A stretch of DNA of 64,000 nt from NCBI GenBank assembly GCA_021442155.1, contig CM038216.1, positions 159,015,983-159,079,982 of the forward strand. The letters run 5' to 3'. The notes under the pieces were generated by a model. The model was given only the letters and a program-made list of their open reading frames with translations. It had not been told where the DNA came from and made no database searches. The position numbers were made by a program, and so were the translations under genes. Shown piece by piece: positions 27,371 through 39,929 of the stretch. The first letter of the stretch is position 1; every line of letters starts with the position of its first letter. The DNA is from Cymbidium sinense (lineage: Eukaryota > Streptophyta > Magnoliopsida > Asparagales > Orchidaceae).

Positions 27371-28283
27371 TTGATCAATGCTTGATTCAAGTTTGGGTGA
27401 ACTCACATATTGACTTATGATTGAAATATAAATCCAATTGCAAGTGATTTGGAGTCAAATGGGTTTTGATTCATTTAACAATTTCAAGTTCAAAGGATGA
27501 ACAAGAGTTTGATTTGGGTTAGTTTGATTTTGGTTATGGTTATTGAAGTTTGTGTCTATATTTGGTTTATGATTGAAGGATTGATTGTTTGGAGAGAAAA
27601 TCAAAAGGCTTGGATTGATTTGGCGAAGTTCAAGAATTTGACTTGAAAGGGTATAGGTTAGTTTTAGGTTAGATTTGGGTTTGAGTTTTGAATTTGGTTT
27701 TGGTTATTTGAATTTATATTTATGAATATAAATGAAAATATAAATGGGTTATGAGAAAATCTCTTGTGTTTGAAGTGAATTGAATTTTATTTGAGCTAAG
27801 TCTATAAGATGAAATCAAAGTGACTTAGGAAAGATTTTAGATTTGGACTTGAGTTTTGGATTTGGTTTTGGTTACTTAAATTTATATTTCATTTATATTT
27901 GTGAATATAAATGAGAATATAAATGGGTTATGAGAAAGTCTTTGGGTTTGAATTGATTTGGATTTTTCAAATTGATTTGAATGATTTGAGAAAAGTCATT
28001 TAAGTTGGAATTTGGTTTGAATTTGGAGTTGGTTTGGATTTGAAGTTCGATTTGTAAGAAGAAAGTGAAGATTGGGTTTAAGCTATAGGGTAGGCAAGTT
28101 TTCTTAACACCCCTAAAGCATAACCTATTCTTATGGCTAACTCATCTAAGTTTCTAGGGTTAGGTTAAGTGTTCACCTAATCACTAGAAATGTCTTAAGA
28201 CTAAAGAAATCTTAATGTCTAAGAGGAGTCCAATGTCTAAGATGGCAAAGTTGAGAGCTCACTCCAAAAGTGAGGTCAACAAT

Positions 28284-30190
28284 GGCCGACGTTATCCAGA
28301 AGGTTTGGCATGGTGGTCCATGATTCTCTCACAGTTTGATATTACATTCATACCCCTCTGTGCAGTGAAAGGACATGCACTAGCAGATTTCTTAGCAACG
28401 CACCCACTTCCTGCTGATTCCCTGCTTAGTGAAGATCTCCCAGATGAACAAATCATGAACTTAGGGGAAGTTGGTAATCACCACTGGGAGATGTATTTTG
28501 ATGGTGCAGCTTCTTTTCAAATTAGAGAAGAACCACGATCTACTCTTCTAAGAAAGGTAGGTGTAGGAATCATCCTTTTAACTCCAGATCGTGATGTGAT
28601 GAGATTCTCATACTATCTCTCCAATCTACGCACCAACAACAAAGCCAAGTATGAGGCTTTGATTGTCACCGAGTTAGTTACAATGTGTGTCACCGGTCAT
28701 CAACTAGATGGGTTCTATAAGGTACTAAAACCTAAGCTTCACTACCATGAGTACACCATGAAGCTCTAGCCCAAATCCCGAGGTCACCATCTACAAGGTT
28801 CCTCGAGGAGAGAAGAAATGCTTTGGCCAAACTTGCCAAAGAATTGACATATCCGGAAGATGAGTCAATTTCAATGGGTCCGAATAGACAAGTCCTATCT
28901 CTTATTGAAGCTGAACTCATCGAGAGACTTTCTCTTGAAGGGGAGGTTGCCATCAAAAAGGATGAGGACCGATTAGAAACCATTCATAGATTACTTGACG
29001 AGAGGCAAACTACCTCAAGAGAAATGATAAGCCCATCAGATGAAGTAGAGAGCTCTATCCTATGCTCTCATGGATGGCACCTTGTACCAACGGTCCTTTG
29101 ATTAAATGTGGTTATACTGTTTAGACAAACATGAAGCCCATAAGATCATGACCGGGTACATTCGTGTCTGCAAGCACATCAATCGTTCAAGATGAAAGAA
29201 AGATCAAGAGATAGATATTATTTGTCGATGATGATGCATGGATGTGTAGAGTTGCCACCAATGTCGCACGGTGTGATCCTACATCAACCACCCAACATTC
29301 CACATCCTACATTGGCTTCATGGCCATTTGAGTGTTGAGGTATTTATTGTGGGTCCGATTGATCCTCCTTCTTCCAAGGTCATCGCTTCATCCTAGTCGC
29401 CATCGACTACTTTTCCAAGTGGGTGGAGGCAATCTCACTCAGAGATGTCACAGCTCAGCATGTACTCTAATTTTTTATGAAGCATATCGTATATAAGTTT
29501 AGGGTCCCTCGATAAATTATATTCGATAATGGTACTGCATTCAAAAATACCAAGATCAACAGCTTTTCCAAGAGACACGATATAGATTGGAGATACTCCA
29601 CTATCTACTATCCCAGAGAGAATGGCCTAGCGGAAGCATTCAACAAAACTCTCATCCAGATACTACAGAAAACACTTGATGATAACAAATGACAGTAGTA
29701 TGAGTAGTTAGTTGAAGCCTTGTGGGCATACCACACTAAATACAAAACTCCAACTCAATCTACTCCATTCGCCTTAGTATATGGGTCCAAAGTCATTCTA
29801 CCATTAGAAGTTCAGCTCCCATCAATAAGGATAGCAATGGGAAGTAAAATCACCACACAGTAGAATGCCAAGTTGTGGTTAGAAGAGCTAGAAGGTTTGG
29901 AGGAGAGACACCTATGGGCATGCTAAAATCTCGAGTTATACAAAGCCAAGATGATTCAAGCTCACAACAAGCTGGTCTGCCACAGAGCTTTTCAAGTAGG
30001 AGAGCTTGTTTTAGTTCTAAGGAGATCAATTTTTGCCGGTTGAAAGATGGGAGGCAAGTTTGAACCCACTTGGGAAGGCCCTTTTGTCAAAAAGAAAGCC
30101 TATCAAGGAGGATCTTATCAACTTATTGATTGTAGGGGAACACCGATGCTTCCAATTAATGGGCTCTATTTGAAGAAATACTACCCATAA
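28284..30190 (+). pseudogene. Tat-lineage RNase H - second (aRH) RNase H - integrase
   Basis: This is the best-preserved Tat pol fragment on the plus strand. A frame open at 28,215-28,769 enters pol just after the LTR end. It shows the tail of the RT-linked RNase H (ILSQFDITF, KGHALADFLA) and then a second RNase H with WEMYFDGAAS and TNNKAKYEAL, the duplicated domain typical of the Tat lineage. A frameshift follows: LAKELTYPED begins a new frame at 28,823. Integrase at about 29,340-29,860 shows GPIDPPSSK, a DYFSKWVEAI-type motif, a DNGTAF motif, and PRENGLAEAF, with several stops and shifts. The C-terminal part ends GLYLKKYYP with TAA at 30,188-30,190. Gag, protease and RT are absent. It cannot be functional. 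Confidence 0.85.
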
Positions 30191-32697
30191 AATCTTGTTT
30201 GAAAATAATTATCTTAAAAATTATGTTCCAATTCATCAAAATATTCTCTTCTTTCAAGCATTGTTTGCTTGTTTGAGAATCCATGATGTGTTTTAGGGTA
30301 GGTATAAGAGAATTCAAGAGGCATCCTATCCTTCTTTGACAATGTGAAAACAAATTGAACATGATTCCTCGATGCTACTAGAGTAGTTGTAGGAGAACCC
30401 AAGCAACATCCTATTTCGACTAGCACAACTAAGTTAGGTGTAAGAGAACCCAAGCGCCATCCTTTCTTAGTGGAATCACAACTTCCATTCGGCACCATTT
30501 CATCAACTCTTAAGCATGTTTTAGGTTAGTGTAAGAGAAACCCAGTGGCATTCTATCCTCCTTTAACATAAACACAAGCACAAAAATAAACACATATCTT
30601 TTATCTCGCTATTTTGATGTGGGAGCAAGCCCAGAAGCACTTGCTCATTAGCTACTCTAGGTCGACATGCTACTGCACAAGTATGTTCTGGTCACTTGTC
30701 CGGTGAACGTGAGTTCTTATGCTTTCTTCCTGACTTGACCATTGTGAATCGATAAGGGCCTTATTAGTTGGTAGACCTCACCGCGCTAACCATATTTACT
30801 CTGTAAGAGGATGTAAGCCTACACACTTTCTTCTTGAACTAGCCATCATTCACTAACTAGGTTGAGTATATTTGAAGCTTTGATAAGTCCCTAGTGGATC
30901 CTTTCCTCTTGACTACTTTTGAGTTGATATAATACCCATAGTGGCATTCACTCGAGTCCCCAGTCGTGGCACCTATCAAATCAAGATGACTATCGCAATC
31001 AATTCCACTGGAGGAGGATGTGAGTCCCTGATGCTTTCTTCCTAGGCTGATTGTCATAAATCGATGGGCATCTTAGGTTGGTTGATGTTCTCCATGCTGA
31101 CAGCGACTCACCCGGAGGATATAACACTCTTGACAGATATGAGTCCCCACACTTTCTCCTTGGGTTGGCCACCGAATACCTATAGACATTATCTTCTCCA
31201 TAGTTTTGGATAAATCCCTTAATGGCCCCTCCCTTTGGAAACTCTATTTGGATTACGCCCCTACCCCATTTAGATACTCCGGGTCACTCTTGGATTGGGC
31301 AAGCCCCTTTCCTAGTAGTCACCCCCTGGTTGGATAATTGTTCATGCACAAATTCTCCCTTGGTTTAAAATTTGATACCTCACCGATATATGCTCTTTCT
31401 CAGTGTGATCCCTTGCAAACCAACAGGGTCCACGATAAACTAACAAACAAACAAACAAATTTATTCACTTGTGGATTAGGAATTCAAGCCCGTAGTGGCC
31501 CCTTTCCCAAGCAGGCATCCTATCTTTAGGGCAGTGTCACCAGAACTCCCTATAGAATTGCCTCTCACTACAGTGGAGATAAGTCGACTCTCAAGAGTCT
31601 CCCCTTAGGTCGTTTAATCTATTTTGCCACAACAAGTTACTGATGATCAGTTCGCTCTGGAAGATGTAGGCCTACTACACATTCTTTCTAGCATGACTAT
31701 TAGAAACCAATGGGCAATCCTAGGTCGGGTTGACATGTTACCTTGCTAATATGTTGCCCATTGGCCTTTTATTCATGAAAGATCTGAGTACCCATGCTTT
31801 CTTTCCAGAATTAACCATTGCAAACTGAAAGACACTCCTTTGGTTGGATAATTCTCCCCTCGGTTGAGAAACTACTCCATTTGGATTAGTAGATGGTAAG
31901 GCCAACATGGCCCCTACTCGTGTCCATCATAAATCGGATCCATCATCAAATATAATTAAAAATGGAATTAATTTTGACTATCTTTAAGTTGATTTAAGTC
32001 CTCCGGGCATTCACTCGAGCCCCTATGATTAGTGCGATTCATTGTGTTGCCAATAAGTAACCCCTGACCGATTCTACTTTGGTTGTAAGTATGGTATGCT
32101 TTCTTCCTAGTATAGGCACACCAAAAGGAAACCCCTTTAGTTGGATGGTCCTACTATGTGGTTGGTAGACTACCCCTTTGGATTGGTTGTGAAGTAGGCC
32201 AAAGATCGACATGGACTTACGATGGTCCATCGCAAATAATAGGACCATCTCAAAATTTTAAAATTTAAAATCAAACAAAACTAACCAACCTCCATAGGAG
32301 TCAAATTAAACAATCAAATCAATCGCCTTCACCTTAGTGAGATGCAAATCTTTCCAATTAGTGGAATCAATTCAATCCAACTTGAACTTGCTCCCTAGTG
32401 GAGTGTTCACACTTTATCCCTAATGGATTCCAAATTCAAATCCCCTAGTGGATTTCACCACCTCTTATCCCCAGTGGATAACTTGAACATTCCCCCTAGT
32501 GGAAGGCTTACATACTCAATCTCTAGTGGATTCCTCCTTCACTCTCTTATGTCTTTGACATAAGTTGAGTTGAATTGCACTAAGATCTTGGTTCCTTCTA
32601 CACTTTAGGTTTAGGAGTAGATCATTTCTGTTAGTGCTTGTGATCGTTGACGTTGATCATATCTCAACACCATGATGCCTTGTCGGCCACACCACAC
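30191..32697 (+). repeat. Non-coding 3' region of Tat element, built of degenerate repeats
   Basis: There is no gene. Just after the integrase stop are four monomers of 'gtaagagaacccaagYgccatcct' (30,300-30,560), the reverse complement of the monomer expanded at 7,384-8,365. Then about eight spaced copies follow of 'gatgtgagtccccatgctttcttcctag' with 'gaccattg..aaccgatgggc' (near 30,705, 30,806, 31,016, 31,137, 31,666, 31,787, 32,085). Short units with 'ccccctagtgga' come last (32,390-32,545). The words CCCCAGTGG and CCCCTAGTGG recur throughout. The whole block is matched in order at 58,415-60,654. It ends where the LTR begins. Confidence 0.65.
32390..32545 (+). repeat. Minisatellite-like 'cccctagtgga' units
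   Basis: About five spaced units of 'tcccctagtggattc' or variants, roughly 30-40 bp apart. A shorter version lies at 60,350-60,470. It is part of the 3' region just before the LTR. Confidence 0.5.
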
Positions 32698-33719
32698 CTA
32701 TGACCTCACTTTTGGAGTGACCTTTCAAATTCTCCATCTTAGACATAGGACTCCTTTAAACACTAAGAGTTCCTTAGTTTTAAGACACTTCTAGTGATTA
32801 ACTTCTAGTGATTAGGGGAACACATAACCTAACCCTAAAGTCTTAAAAGAGTTAGCCATAGGAAAGGCTATGCCTTATGGATATTAGAAAGATTTGCCTA
32901 CCCTATAGCTTGAACCTAATCCTTACCTCTATCCTTCAAACCAATCCAAATAAAATCTTGACTCAATTCCAACTCAATTGATTTTCTCAAATCAAAATCA
33001 ATTCCAAATTCTCATGAATCAATTCCAAATCAAATGATCAAACCCATGATTGAATTCAAATCCCAAAATCTTTCATACGCCCTTTTATTTAACCTTATGG
33101 ACTTAGCTCAAACCAAATCCAAATCACTCAAAACTCAAAAGATTTTCTCATAACCCATTTATATTCTCATTTATATTCACAAATATACATGAAATATAAA
33201 TTCAAATAATCAAAATAAATTTAGAACTCAAATCCAAATCTAACTAAAATCTAACTTATACTCTTTCAAGTCAAATCTTTGAACTTAGCTCAAACCAAAT
33301 CCATATCACTCCAAAATTAAAATATTTTCTCATAACCTATTTATATTCTCATTTATATTCATATATATAAATAAAGTATAAATTCAAATAACCAAAACTA
33401 AACCCAAAGTTAAACCAAAATCCAATTTACATCCTTTCGTCAAATCCTTGAACTTAGCCAATCCATTCTCAAATCAATCCAAACTCTTGATTTTCTCTTC
33501 AAATGATTATTCCTTCAATCACATGCTCAAATATAAACATAAACTACAATCACTAAACCAAAATCAAACTAACCCAAGTCAAACCCATGTTCACCCCTTT
33601 TGACTTGAAATTATCAAATGAACCAAAATCCATTTGACTCCAAATCACTTGCAATTGGATTTATATTTTCATCATAAGTCCATATGTGAGTTCACCAAAC
33701 TTAAATCAAGCCTTGATCA

Positions 33720-34520
33720 AGCCAATTAACCCATTTAGGCTCACTTGACCCAAAGTGACCTAAAATAGCCAAATTCTAATCCAACCCAAATTTGATTGAA
33801 CTAAGCACCTTAACCTCACATGAGCAACAATCATCCTAGGATGATCAATCACTCAAATTGGGTCAAACTAAGTCAAACCTAGCCTTTGACCAAGTCAAAA
33901 CTTAGCCCAAATGAAACCTAAATAAGCCAAAACTCACTATAAGCCAAATTGATTGAAATCATTGATCTAAACTAATCCATAATCAATGATTGAACATGAT
34001 CCAATTGAGCAAACCAAGCCTAATTGGCCACTTGACCCAAATTGACCTAAATTGACCTAAAAGTCAAAATGGGTCAAATCTTGTTCTAAGCTAAATTGAT
34101 TGCAACCAATGGTCAAATTCATTTCAAATCACTTGTTGAACTTTACCAAAGCTTCAACCAATTAGACCCAACCCAATTGACCATGAACTCAACTTGACCT
34201 AAAAGGTCAAATCAACTTGAAATCAAACCAAATCAAAATTAATTAAAACCAAAGCTTGCAATACATTTCAAATGATCAACCAAGCCTAAACCAACCCATG
34301 ACCTAACTAATTGGGTCAAATGGGTCAAATTAGTCAACTTGACCTATTTGATCTAAATGAACCTATATTAACCAAAACCAAATCTAAATTAAATTGAACC
34401 AAACCAATGACACCCATAGGCTCCAAATGATCATTTGAACTTTACCTAACTCATGGACCCAATTTGACCAATTGGTCAACCTAACAATTTGGCCCAACTT
34501 GACCTAATGGATCAAATTGA
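33720..34520. promoter_or_regulatory. W-box-core-dense tract in LTR copy 3
   Basis: Inverted counterpart of 15,220-16,345, with many TTGACC and GGTCAA cores ('cacttgacccaaattgacct', 'gggtcaaatgggtcaaatta'). Confidence 0.55.
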
Positions 34521-34950
34521 ACCAAATCAAATCAAATGAACTCAAATCACTTGAAATTTGGCCCAACCCATTTTTGAATCATTTAAAATCTCCAAATCAA
34601 AATCATGGCCAAATGACCACTTTGCCTTAGGTCAATGGGTATCCTATGACTAAATTCACTAATTTGGTCATTTCTCTCAAGGCCACTTGGCATCCTTCCA
34701 TTGGTCCACATGGGCACCAAGGGAGGTGGTGAACATTAATAATGAGGGTCGGCCATGACCCCAGCCAAGGCAAAATTGACCTCAACAATGGAAGTTGGAA
34801 TTCCAAATGCACTCACCTAGCACATGGGAACCCACTCTCCTTCCCTCCACTACCTAAAATGACCCATGTGGGTGATTGCTCAAATCATGCTTCCAATCCT
34901 TATCATTGATAAAAAATGGCAAAATAGCACATCACCATCCGATCCAAGGA

Positions 34951-34967
34951 GGGGAGATATACTCCCC
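34951..34967. promoter_or_regulatory. Conserved hairpin GGGGAG-ATATA-CTCCCC, copy 3
   Basis: The same hairpin read in the inverted copy. Stem and loop are retained, followed by 'cctcattctcactcaa'. Confidence 0.5.
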
Positions 34968-37900
34968 CTCATTCTCACTCAAATGATAGCACTCATTTCC
35001 ACGAGAGCTGATTCAAGCCTCCCAAGATTTTCCAAGTCATTCCCAAGCTCCATTGATATCCCATTTTGGTTTCACAAAGCCAAAATAGAGATCAATCCTC
35101 TCAACTCATCCAATTCTCCATGAAAACCAAATTAACCTTGCACACATCAAGTGGACTTTGAAGCTCAACCAAGTCATTTCCCAAGTCTCCAAGCCACGGG
35201 AAGCATCACTTCGATCAAAGCCGGTCTCCATTGAAGGGGAGCTTGGTCAATCAAACCATCCACTTCAAATCAAGACCTAATTCCTTCAACAGGTTTTCTC
35301 TACTACAAGCTACCTCCTCTGGAAGCATTGATAGCCTCCCGAGGTAATTGCTTGAAACGTAGCCTCGTGAAAAATTTGCTTGGTCCTTTTGAAGAAAAGT
35401 GTCACCTTAGATCTTGACCATTAGATGTGCATCCCCTCCTTCAAGGTGTGAGATCATTTGATCCCAATGATCTTGAGTGAGCTCGAATGAGAGATGAACG
35501 GTGTTCATCTCTCATCGCTTGTGAAGGAGAAGGATCACACGCTGTCCATTTCGCATGATTGGAATGGATGGCTATGATTAGATCATGCTAGATCCCCTTT
35601 GATTTAAGCCTAAATCACTGGATTAATCTCACGTCCATCTAGATTGACATAGAGAAAGCGTCCCGCCAACTAACGACTTAAATGTGATAACTTAAATAAC
35701 CTATCCCATCATGCTATGTGAAAGCACAGTGTCACCTCCATGTGGCCGATGATTAGGGGTTAATTAATTAGTTTGATTTTAATGCTTAAACTTCTAAAAA
35801 ATTCATAATTAATTATAAAATATCCAAAAATGCAAACTCAAGTTCATTTTAAAGATAATTTAGAGAATAAGTAAAAAATTAAAATTAATTATTTTAATAG
35901 TGATTTTAACTCAATTTAAGTTTTATTAGAAATATAATTAAGCTAATTACTCTAATTAATCGTGCCATTAACCCAAACTGAGATTAATTGGTGGGATGAC
36001 CTCTCTCTCCCATGATTTTCTTGGAATTTATTATTTGATTAATTAGGGGAATTACTTATTTCATCCCTAATCACTTTCTTAATTAATTAAATTATTAATT
36101 AACATGTTAAATAGTGATAAATTTATTAAATAAGCTTGCTAATCATCATTAAAATTGAATGGATTTTAGGGAATGAGATTAGGACTTTCTTTCCAATCTT
36201 TCCCTAAGTCTATTTCATTTGGATAAACACTTAATTGTGTAATTAATTAATGGCCTAATCACTTCAATTCAATTAATCAAATTCAAAACCAAATCTTCAA
36301 CTTAATCATTCAATTCTTGGGTAGATCTTAGGTGTTCAATAACTTAAGAGTTTTCCAAAGGAAATTATAATCAAACTACATGTAAGAGTTATAAAAGTAC
36401 TTAATTAAACCATTTAGCTTAATTAATCAATAATTGGGAGCCAATAGCATTAGGACCCTTTATTTCTTAGGTGCATTTTTGATTTAATTTACATGTGGTT
36501 GCATATCATGTTGGCTCATAATTACTTGGATAATTATGCTAAAGTGGTATAGGTAAATAATTAATGGATTTAATTCATACCTTAACCTAATCAAAATATA
36601 AAATCCTTAATTATTCTAAATTAAACTAAACCAATTCATACATAAATGGGTTAGGATTAGCAAACCTCTCTCACATTTCCTAAGTCAAATCAAATTCAAA
36701 ATAAAATCTCCTTAAAGAATTTTGATTCATTTTAAATGATCTTATTTTTTTTAGGATTGTCCTTAGAATTAATTAGGGTGAATGAAGTCATGTGCTTATC
36801 CTTTATTTCATTTCCAATCATGCTAAATATTATTTGCCATATGAAATCATGCATTATTTTTTTTAAAAATTAATTAAAGAAAATGTTTTCTTTATGTCAA
36901 ATTGCATGTGTTAGGCTAAATTAAGAATATGAGTGGCTATTATCATTATTAAATCAAAATTACTTTTCAAAACTTATAAATCAAAATTATAAATGAAGTG
37001 ATGCTATTAATATTCATAAGCTTGCATGGTAGATAAGATGTATTATGAAGTTCTCTTCCTTCTCTTAACATGGATTTATAGAGTTTGCAATTGTATAATT
37101 CATTTGAAAAGAATACAACATTTTAAATCTATTCCTATGCATCTCTATATTAAGACTTAGAAAGGACCTTCATATTACACATGTAAATCTTACATTCAAA
37201 TCAAACATAAATCTCATCATGATTCTTCATCCATTTATGGTTCTTTTGTACATTAACATGTATTTAAGAAAAGTGGTATTATTAGTCTGGACATCCAGAA
37301 GGCTTTAAGTAGCAAGTAGGTCTTGTATTTTACCTTCCCCGGTGTAAAAATAATGGCATTCTCAATTATAACTTATATACATGTGATGTGCATTTAGCTA
37401 TGGATAAAAAATCTCTCTTTTCTACATAATAAATACATGCATTCATGGAATATCCATTTTCAAACCATATCTCTTTGCATTCATCAACAATAAAAGTAAG
37501 ATTTGCATTGCATGTATAGCTTAGGATTATTCATATGCATGGTATACATGGTCAAATAAATGAATGAGTGTGTATTATGTGATAGTAATCCACCTAACTA
37601 ATCTTGAGAGGCCACTCAAGAAAGCTTAGGATCAATTAAAATACATAATAAATCATTCACTAAAGAAATCATTAATGAATCTACCTTAGAAATTCTTTAA
37701 GGTAGGGATGAAAGAGTTCTCCACTTTTCTTCTCTTCATAACATTTAGTCACTAAGTGTTGGTTCATTCAAACCAAATCAAATTATCAACTAAAATCACT
37801 TAAATGAAACCACCCTCTAAATTAAACCTTCACACTTAGAAAATTCTAATCTTAAAGCCTAGCTAAGACATGCCACACAAGCCTTTAATGGCACACATAT

Positions 37901-38453
37901 TAGGCTAAGTCACCATTTTTAGCTCTATGTTAGGGCGATGCATTATTTGATGCCTGATTTTATTTTATGATTTAATATTTTTAAACTGGATGATAAGGTG
38001 ATCTTAGCCTAATCATGTCTTCTGTAGGGGATTATACTTAAGGGGTGCTATAATAAAAATATAAATACTTTTATTATGCAGGTTGCTTATACCCCTAAAA
38101 ATAATCCAAACTAGGAAAGGTGGACTTGGTTACCCATATGTGGGGTGCTAAGTTCAACTTATTCATATAACTGCTTGTGTTGTGTGGTATATTTAACTAA
38201 GATTTGTTTTACATGTTTAGTTAGATTTACCTTTCCCATTTTGATGTAAATTTTGCAATTAAGATTTGGAATGAATTTTATGGGGGATTAGGATCAACAT
38301 TGGTCATAAGACCAAAGTCCATGTGATGCCTTGGAGCAACCATATTCCAATCAAGCCAAAAGGAAGAAAAGAAACAAATCAAAATGAAGAATGAAGGATG
38401 AAGAATGAAGACTAACATGAATTCTTTAAATTATTTATTTATAATTTGTGTAA

Positions 38454-38471
38454 GGGTAGAGCTCACTACCC
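38454..38471. other. Conserved small hairpin GGGTAG-AGCTCA-CTACCC
   Basis: A perfect 6-bp stem with a 6-nt loop, the inverted-copy counterpart of 11,200-11,216. It lies in the conserved part of the LTR near its sense 3' end. Confidence 0.5.
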
Positions 38472-39761
38472 ATTTTTTTTTAGGAACCCGACCACATCGC
38501 CTCTTATTCTTATGCTAATTTTATAAATTGATTGATGTTTTGTTTATGATTTAAAGATGGCATGATCTCCTAGTTTCTTAATTATTTGATGGTTGTTGAA
38601 TGGCCATGATTAGGCTCTTAAGAAAAATAAATTTTTATCCAATTAATTAACTCAAAATTAAATTAAATAACTCTTAACCTCACCTAAAGCCTAGGACATA
38701 AATCAAGATAATAAAAGATTTAACAACCTTAGTTGGATGTTGTATGTCATCATGCATAAATCATATTGCTTCACTCTTGCTAAAGGAGGGCTTCCACCTA
38801 GAGATGGCTTGACCTTTGAGAGCCATGGAAATTCCTTCTTTTGATTTTGGCCCATAACCAATCTTTCTCATGCATATATAAATCAGCCTATGTCAAAATA
38901 AAAAATCAAAATAAAACTTAACAAAATTTGCATTAGATTAAGTCATCATTCATGCCTCATGATCTAGTCTCTGGGAGTGAGTTTAAGGACTTAGTCTCTT
39001 TCTAAATAAAAACAGCTCTTGCAAAGCATAAGACTTGCCTACATATTTAAAATCATAGAAGAGTTAGTTGGTCACCCCAGTGTTGTTAGTCCAACAATCG
39101 GGTGGTTTATTCTCTCTTGTGGAGGTAAACCATATGCTAATTTTTGCCTTAGATTTAGGTCAGGCTTTAGCCCTCACCAAGCTCCCTAGATTTAGGATCC
39201 GAGGTTTCTCTGCTGCATAAATTCTCACCTCTTAGGCATTTCAACAATATTGTTGTGGAATTGTAAGCTCTAGATTTCTAATAAAATTTAACTCAAAACA
39301 TATAATTCTTCTCAAATTCAAAATATAAAGCCCAACCATAGTTTGGGATGCTCACTAGTATCATGAGCATCTCCTATTCATCTCCTTTAATTTTGATAAT
39401 AACTCCTCCTTTTGATCAATCCCACTTGACTTTCTAAAAATAACCAATTGATTGATAGTCCTATCTTTGACATCTTTGGAGACAACAATCATTTACCTTA
39501 ATCGAGAGTATTCCTAAGGAATCTCATTCCTTAAGATGTAATTATCTATAGAGGCTTGCCTCCATAGGGAACTTAATGAACCCGGTTTAAAATAAACCCA
39601 CTTTACTTTTCATGTAGGGGAAAGATCTCAGTATTCAAGACCCATTATCCTTAAGAGTCTTTATTAGGTGATTAGGTCTATAGGATGGTGACTTCTTGTT
39701 GAGATAGTACATCATTCCTCAATGTGCATACCCATCACCTAAGTACATTGTAGATCTACGT

Positions 39762-39771
39762 GGTGTCCAAC
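39762..39771 (+). other. Degraded primer-binding-site-like motif
   Basis: 'ggtgtccaac' followed by 'tcaaccacaatcc' lines up with 'GGCGACTCC' followed by 'tcaccacaatgcc' on the minus strand at 9,725-9,690. Position and flank are kept but the motif itself is mutated. Low support on its own. Confidence 0.3.
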
Positions 39772-39929
39772 TCAACCACAATCCTATAAAATAACACACC
39801 ATGGCCTCTTCCAAACCTGAGCTCTTCAAACTATATTCTACTATGTAGTAATCTTACTACCACAACTATCTTTAGTGATGGGAGTTTAACTTAATGGTAG
39901 AATGGTGACCCATACATTAAGGAAAAAAT

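Larger units (their letters stand above)
21515..28281 (-). repeat. Giant Tat-type LTR, copy 2 (~6.8 kb)
   Basis: Colinear with copy 1 across its whole length. Shared blocks include 'gcaagccccatagttaattacatc' (21,745), 'gggagttattatcga' (21,898), the 'ggattatgcttagggg..ataagca' block (22,822), 'taagtgagtatgacgccatt' (23,627), the GC-richer island (25,290-25,620), the hairpin at 26,099-26,117, the TTGACC tract (26,550-27,370), two ~180-bp units, and the end '...gaggtcaaca'. In the minus sense it starts TGTTGACCTC at 28,281. A second, partly duplicated copy of the 'catgatataagatcatggaaatacctaagaggtgagg' block lies inside (22,056 and 22,338), an internal duplication of about 280 bp. The LTR assignment is inferred from the repeated context. 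Confidence 0.6.
32698..39747 (+). repeat. Giant Tat-type LTR, copy 3 (~7.0 kb, plus sense)
   Basis: This is the reverse complement of copies 1 and 2 across its whole length. It begins near 'ctatgacctcacttttgg' (TGTTGACC in other copies, mutated here). The ~180-bp repeat (33,120-33,400), TTGACC tract (33,720-34,520), hairpin (34,951-34,967), GC-richer island (35,450-35,750), AT-rich filler, 'cttaaggggtgctata' block (38,036) and second hairpin (38,454-38,471) follow. It ends near 'cctaagtaca' at 39,747, ahead of a degraded PBS. It follows a plus-sense integrase and 3' region directly, as a 3' LTR should. Confidence 0.65.

Noticed and set aside
31338..31529. Small open frames in the Tat 3' region (also 34,866-35,123 and 59,649-59,855)
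   Set aside because: They lie in repeat or LTR sequence, are not shared with the sister copies, and have no recognisable domain.
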